The translations under genes were made by a program, and so were the position numbers. This document shows, one piece after another, positions 1 to 4,887 of a DNA stretch of 9,185 nucleotides. The notes beneath the pieces are model-generated. The model did not search any database, was not told where the DNA came from, and was given only the letters and a program-made list of their open reading frames with translations. Position 1 is the stretch's first letter. Each line of letters opens with the position of its first letter. This DNA is from an uncultured Chlamydiae bacterium (GTDB lineage: Bacteria; Chlamydiota; Chlamydiia; Chlamydiales; SM23-39), in the NCBI GenBank assembly GCA_903909295.1, contig CAIVVG010000209.1:1-9185 (forward strand). The letters are read 5' to 3'.

Positions 1-1
1 C

Positions 2-1111
2 ATTTCTGAAAAGGAAATGTCGGTTCAGGGTTTGTCGGTGGAAGTGCCGATTCCCAACACCCCTCTGCATTTGACCGCTTCTTTGCCCCACTCTTTCATC
101 CGCTCTTGGCACCACAGCGACTTTTTTTACCGATTGGGCACGCTCCTTTTTTGTGTAGGAGTTTTGGGTGGCGGAGCTGTGATTTGGCTCACGCGCCGCA
201 TCAGCCGTCCGATGCGAAGACTCTGTACTACGTTAGAGCGGGTATCTGAGGGGGCGATCCACGCTCGCTACCAACCCGATTGGATGGGTTTTGAGATCAA
301 TCAGCTGGGAGAGCAATTCAATGAGACGCTCGATCAACTGCTCCATCATCAGAGAGAAGCAGAAAAAGAGCGATTGCTCAAAGAGCGGCTTGCGGAAGAG
401 CTCCGGATCGGACACGAGATCCAAAAAAATCTACTCCCCACTCACATTCCAGAAGATGCGGGGCTCCTCATTGCTCCTGGATACTTGCCCGCCAAAGAGG
501 TCAGTGGCGATTTCTACGACCTTTTTGTCACTCCGCAAGGAGAACTCCTCATCGTCATCGCAGATGTCGCAGGAAAAGGGGTTTCGGCCTGTTTGCACGC
601 GCTCGGATTGCGCAGCGCCATTCGGACACTTGCCAACATGACCTCCGACCTCCAAGCAATTGTGATCCGCGCTAACGACCTCTTTTGGCTCGATGCGCAG
701 CACACCAGTATGTTTGCCACCTTGTGGATTGGGTTGTATGATCCGAAAGGGAAAAAGCTGCGGTACTGTTCTCAAGGGCACCCTCCTGCCTTTTTACTGC
801 AGGGAGGGCACTTGCATGAATTGACAACGGGAGGGATTTCCGTGGGCGCTCAGCAGCTCGATGCGGTCTCGATAAAAGAAGTAGTCCTGGCAGAGGGCGA
901 TCTTTTATGTTTATATACCGACGGAATTACGGAAGCTCACGATCCCGATAATCAGTTGTTCGGAAAACAAAGATTCACAGAATTTTTATTTCGCAAAAAA
1001 AAAGAAAAGCCCGCCCAAATAGTCGACTTTCTCCTCGAGGAAGTGGAACTCTTTGCACAAAGTATTCCGCAGCATGATGACATGACTTTGTTGATTTGTC
1101 GTTGCAAATAA
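2..1111 (+). CDS. rsbU: RsbU-type membrane PP2C (SpoIIE) serine phosphatase, 5' partial
   Basis: The gene enters from the left edge: the frame is open upstream of the first ATG (position 17), and the visible N-terminus looks like the end of an extracytoplasmic sensor domain. Numbered from that ATG, one membrane segment lies at about 38-59, a HAMP domain at about 60-110, a short coiled coil at 110-130, and a PP2C/SpoIIE domain at about 145-363. The metal-binding aspartates are all present in GDFYD (D165/D168), IADVAGKG (D183), LYTDGITEA (D302) and QHDDMTLL (D354/D355), so the enzyme should be active. Known family role: dephosphorylation of an RsbV-like anti-anti-sigma factor, which frees sigma factor from RsbW; chlamydial RsbU has this same sensor-TM-HAMP-phosphatase build. 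The cognate RsbV and RsbW are not in the window. The next gene begins 49 bases later with no terminator between, so co-transcription is possible. A generic SpoIIE-type phosphatase is the alternative. Confidence 0.88.
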   Translation: MSEKEMSVQGLSVEVPIPNTPLHLTASLPHSFIRSWHHSDFFYRLGTLLFCVGVLGGGAVIWLTRRISRPMRRLCTTLERVSEGAIHARYQPDWMGFEINQLGEQFNETLDQLLHHQREAEKERLLKERLAEELRIGHEIQKNLLPTHIPEDAGLLIAPGYLPAKEVSGDFYDLFVTPQGELLIVIADVAGKGVSACLHALGLRSAIRTLANMTSDLQAIVIRANDLFWLDAQHTSMFATLWIGLYDPKGKKLRYCSQGHPPAFLLQGGHLHELTTGGISVGAQQLDAVSIKEVVLAEGDLLCLYTDGITEAHDPDNQLFGKQRFTEFLFRKKKEKPAQIVDFLLEEVELFAQSIPQHDDMTLLICRCK

Positions 1112-1160
1112 ATTCTCAATGTTGCAATCGGAGAGTTAAGCACAACAATAGGAGGAAATC

Positions 1161-1331
1161 ATGGCTGTGCGTAAAAGAAAAGCAACAAAAAGAAAAGCTG
1201 CTAAGAAATCACACAAAAGAAAAGCAGTAAAAAAACACTCAAAAAGAAAAGTAGCAACTAAGAGAAAAACTCGCCGTAGACGTAAGTCTGCTGCCGGTGC
1301 TGCTCATCAGCAACAACAAGCTCAGCAATAG
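1161..1331 (+). CDS. Short histone H1-like (Hc2-type) DNA-binding protein
   Basis: A 56-codon frame starts at an ATG five bases after a perfect AGGAGG ribosome binding site (1150-1155) and stops at TAG, 27 bases before a strong terminator. The product is almost entirely lysine, arginine and alanine up to about residue 43. It contains three tandem nine-residue units beginning KRKA or KRKV (residues 10-18, 19-27, 28-36), then a TRRRRK block and a glutamine-rich tail (HQQQQAQQ). This composition matches the lysine-rich C-terminal half of bacterial H1-like proteins such as chlamydial Hc2 (HctB), which bind and compact DNA in the infectious form. It is much shorter than typical Hc2, so orthology is inferred and not shown. 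The gene is AT-rich because of AAA/AGA codons. It could instead be a ribosome-associated basic peptide, but the repeat structure and the rsbU neighbour favour a nucleoid protein. Confidence 0.85.
   Translation: MAVRKRKATKRKAAKKSHKRKAVKKHSKRKVATKRKTRRRRKSAAGAAHQQQQAQQ
1188..1268 (+). repeat. Three tandem 27-bp coding repeats in the histone-like gene
   Basis: Three consecutive 27-base units begin at 1188, 1215 and 1242, each starting with AAAAGAAAAG (codons AAA AGA AAA). They encode nine-residue modules KRKAAKKSH, KRKAVKKHS and KRKVATKRK. A fourth copy of the core lies 15 bases before the array, at 1173. Such arrays are prone to copy-number change, as known for the repeat region of chlamydial Hc2. 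Confidence 0.8.
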
Positions 1332-1358
1332 TAATTGCTCGCTTTCTCTTTTTTGCGC

Positions 1359-1390
1359 AAAATCCCCGCCTCTCGCGGGGATTTTTTATT
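1359..1390 (+). terminator. Intrinsic terminator of the histone-like gene
   Basis: A perfect 11-bp stem pairs AAAATCCCCGC (1359-1369) with GCGGGGATTTT (1375-1385) around a 5-base loop, followed directly by a T-run (1382-1387, partly inside the stem). It sits 27 bases after the histone-like stop codon. The arms also carry A residues on the left, so it may stop transcripts from pcnB on the opposite strand as well. Confidence 0.92.
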
Positions 1391-1408
1391 TCCCTAGTAA
1401 TCAATGAC

Positions 1409-1615
1409 TTGCATTCCATGCGGAGAATAGCTCTTAACGAGCGACAGAAAAAATTGATTCATCGATTGGTCGAGGGATTTTCCGGGAAGCTGACTTCGTC
1501 CAAATGGGCGCAAATTGCAAAGTGCTCCCAAGATACGGCCCATCGAGACATCCGCGACCTCATTGAAAAAGGGCGCAGTACGAGTTATGCCCTATCGACG
1601 CAGTATCTTTTGTAA
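1409..1615 (+). pseudogene. Remnant of the C-terminal winged-helix end of a Fic-family protein
   Basis: The frame reads from a TTG at 1409 (or ATG at 1418) to TAA at 1613. It contains LNERQKKLIHRLVEGF, GKLTSSKWAQIAKCSQDTA, HRDIRDLIEKG and GRSTSYAL. This run is the characteristic C-terminal helix-turn-helix of a common subgroup of Fic/AMPylator proteins, where it follows the catalytic domain. Two things mark it as debris. The catalytic Fic core (HPFxxGNGR) is absent and the preceding DNA is the terminator. In addition, the usual segment of roughly 8-10 residues between the DLIEKG and GRSTSY parts is missing, so the wing appears to be deleted in frame. No ribosome binding site precedes either start. 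The end overlaps the 3' end of pcnB by 24 bases on the opposite strand. Family assignment is from recalled sequence pattern and has not been searched. Confidence 0.68.
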
Positions 1616-2773
1616 AATAAGTCCAGGCTCATGAATCTGCTCATTGATCGAGATTTTTTCCGCTTCGAGCAATAACCTTCCCATCTCTTTACCTGGCGCA
1701 ATCCCGGCGTTTGCCAGGTCTGCGGACTTGACGACTGGGTTGCGCTGCTCAATCCGCTCGATGGAGCGGGCCAGGAGGGTGCGCCGTTTCTCGTGCTCGG
1801 CCAAGAACGCCCCTTTCTGGCTCTTGGGCTCATGAGCTGCGCTGATTTGCACAGCAACCTCAGCGAAGGGGTTTGCGTAGAGGTGGGCCCATTCAAAGAG
1901 GTCCCGAGGGACTTCATGGCGCACCGCATACAAAAAAGTGACAAACTGCTGGTCGAGTTTGGAGAGCTTGAGTTTTTGGCACAGCGCGATCTGTTGGGGA
2001 AGGGTACTGTGGGGAAAAAGAGGAAGGAGCGATGCGATGACGGGGGCCTCCTGCGGGTACTCCTCAATAACAGACAGCCCCTCAATATTGAGCTCGGGGA
2101 AAATGGCCTCGAGGAGACCGAACTCATGGAGGCCCATCAGCATGGGGAAGAGTTTTCCGAAGGCGTGCCCCTTGGTGAGTTCTTGCCAAATGCGCTCGAT
2201 GGCGACAGCGGGGAACAGCTCTTGGGCGTGCGCGCGGATCGCGGCGGCTGTGGCGGACTCAATCGCAAACCCAAAGCGGCACGAGAGGCGGATGGCGCGG
2301 ATCATTCGGAGGCGGTCTTCTCGGATCCGTTGGTGGGGGTTGCCGATCGCGCGGATGATTTTCGCTGCGAGGTCCTCCTTGCCGTGGACGTAGTCGAAGA
2401 TCTGTTCCGTGAGGGGGTCGTAGAACATCCCGTTGATGGTGAAATCGCGGCGCCGAGCATCTTCGACCGCGGTCGCAAATTCGATCCGAGAGGGACGCCT
2501 CCCATCATGGTAGTCGAGATCTTGTCGGAAGGTGGCCACTTCAAATTGGCGCCCCTCAATCACGACGATGACGATGCCAAATGCGATGCCGACCGGGATC
2601 GTGTGGGGGAAGAGTGCTTGAATGGTCTCGGGAGGGGCATTGGTCGCAATGTCGATGTCATCGGAGGGGTGTTTTAAGAGGAAGTCGCGCACCCAGCCGC
2701 CCGCATAATAGGCGATGAAGCCGGCGTGATTCAGAGTGTGGATAATCTGGAGCGCGTGGGGGTGTTCATCCAT
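1592..2773 (-). CDS. pcnB: CCA-adding enzyme / poly(A) polymerase family protein (class II nucleotidyltransferase)
   Basis: The 393-residue product has the full N-terminal catalytic set. YYAGGWVRD (residues 22-30) is the nucleotide-binding GG motif. SDDIDIAT (37-44) holds the catalytic acidic pair D39/D41. RRDFTINGMFYDP (108-120) and REDRLRMIRAIRLSCRFGF (151-169) are the conserved RRD and ERxxxExxR-like elements. A variable helical C-terminus follows and no HD domain is seen. The family adds CCA to tRNA 3' ends or poly(A) tails to RNA in the cytoplasm. The GIAFGIV...FEVATFR segment resembles CCA-adding or general bacterial members more than E. coli PcnB, so tRNA maturation is at least as likely as polyadenylation; chlamydial genomes usually label such genes pcnB. 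The ATG is preceded at eight bases by GAGGG, which overlaps the TGA of the upstream MOMP-like gene, so translation is probably coupled. Its 3' end overlaps the Fic remnant. Confidence 0.9.
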   Translation of the reverse strand: MDEHPHALQIIHTLNHAGFIAYYAGGWVRDFLLKHPSDDIDIATNAPPETIQALFPHTIPVGIAFGIVIVVIEGRQFEVATFRQDLDYHDGRRPSRIEFATAVEDARRRDFTINGMFYDPLTEQIFDYVHGKEDLAAKIIRAIGNPHQRIREDRLRMIRAIRLSCRFGFAIESATAAAIRAHAQELFPAVAIERIWQELTKGHAFGKLFPMLMGLHEFGLLEAIFPELNIEGLSVIEEYPQEAPVIASLLPLFPHSTLPQQIALCQKLKLSKLDQQFVTFLYAVRHEVPRDLFEWAHLYANPFAEVAVQISAAHEPKSQKGAFLAEHEKRRTLLARSIERIEQRNPVVKSADLANAGIAPGKEMGRLLLEAEKISINEQIHEPGLILQKILRR

Positions 2774-2784
2774 ACAATATACCC

Positions 2785-3582
2785 TCAGAATACAGCAATT
2801 GCAGAAAAACCGTAGGCAAATTCACTGCGGACCCGTCTTTCGATGTTGAAGTGGAAGCGACCTGTAATGGAGAGGGTGAGTCCGTAAAAGTAGCCAAAAC
2901 TCTGTTCATTGTAGTAGTTGATGGTTTTGACCTGGGGTCCCGGTTGCACTTTGAGGTGAGAGTGGAGGTAGTCGATCCCGGCGTAGGGGGAGATGAAGTA
3001 GATGCGGGCAGAGAGGGCCAGACTCGTTTGCCACTCGTTCAAGCCAAACTTTTGCTCGGGGGCGTTCTCGAGGTTCAGATTGAGCTTATTGAAAAACTTG
3101 AAGTAGGACTTATGAGATGAGGGGACCGCAAAATAAGTAAAATCGCCACTTAAGAAAATGCTCCCCCACTGAAGCAAGATGACCTTGCCCCCGGTGCTCC
3201 ACGAAAAGTGGTAATTGCTCTCAAAGTCGAACATCGTGGCTGCCGCATCCGCGAGCGCCGGCTGCTTATGCCAGTCGGCGTGTTCTTTAGAGCCTCCGGC
3301 CATGCCAAATAGCTCGAGCCGCTCTACGATGATGAGCGACAGGCTGGCGAGCTGCGAATGGAGGCCGAAGTGGCGAAAGGTTTGGTTCGGATCAAAGTTC
3401 GGATCGGTTTGGCGCGCCTCATACCGCTTATCGGAAATATAGTCCCCCACATAGCCGCTGGTGAATTTGAAGAAGGGGTATTGGGCAGAGAAAAAACCTG
3501 TATTCATGAGGGCTGGCTCGGCCGGGTTGCCGATGTAGGCGCCAAACAAGGGGAATGTAAAAAACAAAAAGAGCCAACGCAT
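2785..3582 (-). CDS. Small MOMP-like chlamydial outer membrane protein
   Basis: From the ATG at 3582 the protein is 265 residues. It starts with a short signal peptide (MRWLFLFFTFPLFGA), continues with YIGNPAEPALMNTGFFS, and ends in a beta-strand-like tail with a C-terminal phenylalanine (AVF), typical of outer membrane barrels. The GNPAEPxLM string is the hallmark at the mature N-terminus of the chlamydial major outer membrane protein. The body alternates aromatic and polar residues as in barrel strands. Typical MOMP is about 390 residues and cysteine-rich; this protein is shorter and the part after the signal has no cysteine at all. A longer start at 3615 is open in frame, but it adds eleven residues ahead of the signal and lies inside a TATAAT box, so I prefer 3582; neither start has a good ribosome binding site. 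It is the first gene of a unit with pcnB, 11 bases apart. Role as a porin is inferred. Confidence 0.72.
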   Translation of the reverse strand: MRWLFLFFTFPLFGAYIGNPAEPALMNTGFFSAQYPFFKFTSGYVGDYISDKRYEARQTDPNFDPNQTFRHFGLHSQLASLSLIIVERLELFGMAGGSKEHADWHKQPALADAAATMFDFESNYHFSWSTGGKVILLQWGSIFLSGDFTYFAVPSSHKSYFKFFNKLNLNLENAPEQKFGLNEWQTSLALSARIYFISPYAGIDYLHSHLKVQPGPQVKTINYYNEQSFGYFYGLTLSITGRFHFNIERRVRSEFAYGFSAIAVF

Positions 3583-3901
3583 ACAAGGCAGTGTACCCGA
3601 GAACTCCATTTTCATTATACTGGGCTTTGGAATCGGAGGGTTTTATGTAGCTCCCGTTTGCAGAACTGGTGTAGGTGCTGTTTACCGTTGCTATATTTTA
3701 GACACTCATCGCTGAAAAATAACCTGTTGCTTAAAAAATTTCTACTGTGTTTTACTGGGGCCCTCTTTTTCTTAAGAGGTGTAACGTGAAGCGACTGACT
3801 TTTCTGCTCGGCCTGACAGAAAAACACCCGCCTTCCTGATTCAATAGATGAGGGAATAGGTTTATTCGAGTGAAGAATCAACAAAGGTCCACAAACGCAG
3901 C
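3583..3901. other. Non-coding region between divergent units
   Basis: This stretch of about 320 bases lies between the divergently oriented MOMP-like gene and the low-GC gene pair. It holds the candidate TATAAT for the leftward unit and a weak 6-bp hairpin (CCTCTT at 3762-3767 with AAGAGG at 3774-3779) that has no U-tract after it. No tRNA, no repeat and no convincing gene is seen. Frames crossing it have no family resemblance. The promoter for the rightward gene pair should lie here, but no clear -35/-10 pair could be picked. Confidence 0.6.
3614..3619 (-). promoter_or_regulatory. Candidate -10 box (TATAAT) for the MOMP-like/pcnB unit
   Basis: A perfect TATAAT reads on the minus strand and overlaps the upstream ATG at 3615. 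Transcription would begin near 3607, which would exclude that ATG and leave the ATG at 3582 with a leader of about 25 bases. No convincing -35 hexamer is seen 16-18 bases upstream; chlamydial sigma-66 promoters often have weak -35 elements. Confidence 0.4.
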
Positions 3902-4378
3902 ATGAAAAATAACAAAGACATTCTCAGGGCGTCGTTCGACAGTCTAATTGGTCTAAAAATGCGTAATCTCAAGTTAGGTTATGGAAGTTTTTTAACCATG
4001 GATTTTGGCAAAACGATTAAAACTAAGTTAAAAACAAAGAAAGGGATAAGAACTTCTGAACGAGGAGAATGGCACCTCTGGATCTATGTGTGTTCCTGGA
4101 GAATTAATCGTGCAAATACTCCTTTTATTGGCAGCAGCGACCCTAGAGAACTCATTGAGAGCAAACTAAATGAAATAGGAGACCAAACACTGATCAAGTA
4201 TAAGTTTCTCAATTCATCACTTGACGTCATCATTCACTTTGATAAGAAGTTTTCTATAACAATTTTTAATACTAATACCCAAGAAAATGAACATTGGTTG
4301 CTCTTCACACCAAATCGTTATGTATTAGCGGTTGGCCCCTCAGATATAATATCGTACAAACCCGCATCTTCAGCATAA
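3902..4378 (+). CDS. Uncharacterised 158-residue protein, low-GC accessory gene
   Basis: The product has no signal peptide or membrane segment and looks like a compact cytoplasmic domain of mixed strands. Notable segments are LGYGSFLTMDFGK (residues 25-37), a tryptophan/cysteine-rich strand WHLWIYVCSWRI (57-68), the acidic helix DPRELIESKLNEI, and a C-terminal NEHWLLFTPNRYVLAVGP followed by SYKP. This layout resembles a scattered family of bacterial hypothetical proteins of unknown role that I recognise by pattern only; I cannot name a domain and assign no function. The best ribosome binding candidate is AAAGG, 14 bases before the ATG, which is weak; the ATG still fits the expected N-terminus. 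GC is about one third (20 of 60 in 3961-4020), against about 63% in nearby mutL, which suggests horizontal acquisition. The next gene starts 21 bases later on the same strand, so the pair is probably transcribed together. Confidence 0.78.
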   Translation: MKNNKDILRASFDSLIGLKMRNLKLGYGSFLTMDFGKTIKTKLKTKKGIRTSERGEWHLWIYVCSWRINRANTPFIGSSDPRELIESKLNEIGDQTLIKYKFLNSSLDVIIHFDKKFSITIFNTNTQENEHWLLFTPNRYVLAVGPSDIISYKPASSA

Positions 4379-4399
4379 AGAAAGTGGATAAAAAAATTG

Positions 4400-4714
4400 A
4401 TGCCGAAGCCTTGTTTGCTTTTTCAGACATTTACTGGCCCTCATCCTGAATATTGGATCAATTTATTTACAGTTGATGAGTTTTTTTCTGAGATACCCAA
4501 CAAGGAAGAGAAATCAATTGCTTTTACTAACGTGCTTGCCGAAATATGGAAAACGAAGCTGAAGAAAGAGTTCCCGGACATGAACTTTACAATCGAATGC
4601 CTTTGGAATAAAGAATATGAGGATTACGGACTAACATTTTACCAAACGGATAAAAAGAAAAAGGAGCCTGGAAGTTTCAAAAAAAATAGCAACTCCGCAC
4701 ATAAAAGAAAATAA
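4400..4714 (+). CDS. Uncharacterised 104-residue lysine-rich-tailed protein, low-GC accessory gene
   Basis: I do not recognise this protein. The ATG at 4400 directly follows an alternative TTG at 4397; ATG is the likelier start. Only weak purine-rich sequence (GAAAGTGG, about 4380-4387) precedes it. The product begins MPKPCLLFQTFTGPHPEYW, has a predicted helix around EEKSIAFTNVLAEIWKTKLKKEF, a short strand region FTIECLWNKEYEDYGLTFYQ, and a disordered, strongly basic tail rich in lysine, serine and asparagine. No signal or membrane segment is seen. It shares the low GC of the preceding gene and lies 21 bases after it, so the two may work together, but neither contains a recognisable toxin, antitoxin, nuclease or DNA-binding motif. 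The basic tail could contact nucleic acid; that is a guess. Confidence 0.65.
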   Translation: MPKPCLLFQTFTGPHPEYWINLFTVDEFFSEIPNKEEKSIAFTNVLAEIWKTKLKKEFPDMNFTIECLWNKEYEDYGLTFYQTDKKKKEPGSFKKNSNSAHKRK

Positions 4715-4887
4715 ATCCGAGCAATCGACTAATGGACCTAGACCGGGGATCTCCAAAATCAGAAGCCCAAGGCCCGATGAGCTCCCCCTGATGATTTAGA
4801 CTCTTAAGATAATTTCTTCACATGGATTGATCGTCTCTTTTAACGGGTCCTTTTCTTAATAATCCACTCTCCCTGTATACTGAGCCC
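4715..4887. other. Intergenic stretch before mutL
   Basis: These 173 bases separate the low-GC pair from mutL. Apart from the TATACT box just before mutL, no hairpin with a U-tract, repeat or RNA gene was found. A terminator for the preceding pair is not evident. Confidence 0.5.
4876..4881 (+). promoter_or_regulatory. Candidate -10 box (TATACT) for the mutL-pepP-kinase unit
   Basis: TATACT ends six bases before the mutL ATG, so transcription would start at or within a base or two of the start codon. A loose -35 (TTCTTA, 4853-4858) lies 17 bases upstream and matches three of six consensus bases. No Shine-Dalgarno sequence is present between the box and the ATG. Confidence 0.42.

Noticed and set aside
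1122..1149. TTGCAA and AACAAT as a separate promoter for the histone-like gene
   Set aside because: Poor -10 match, and the start of transcription would fall in the ribosome binding site, leaving no leader; no sigma-28-type element was seen either.
1793..2677. Long open frame on the plus strand opposite pcnB
   Set aside because: It is the antisense shadow of pcnB, whose motifs are unmistakable; the product is acidic low-complexity sequence without family resemblance.
3762..3779. Hairpin CCTCTT/AAGAGG as a possible terminator
   Set aside because: Only six base pairs, AT-rich loop and no U-tract on either strand.
3358..3789. Open frame on the plus strand opposite the MOMP-like gene
   Set aside because: Mostly antisense to a gene with signal peptide and family motif; no ribosome binding site and no recognisable product.
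3786..3839. 17-codon frame (GTG start) after a small hairpin, resembling a leader peptide
   Set aside because: Weak ribosome binding site, no attenuator-like alternative hairpins and no biosynthetic gene downstream.
3615..3884. 89-residue frame on the minus strand upstream of the MOMP-like gene
   Set aside because: Low-complexity product rich in lysine, serine and histidine, no ribosome binding site, and it would overlap the promoter region; not considered coding.
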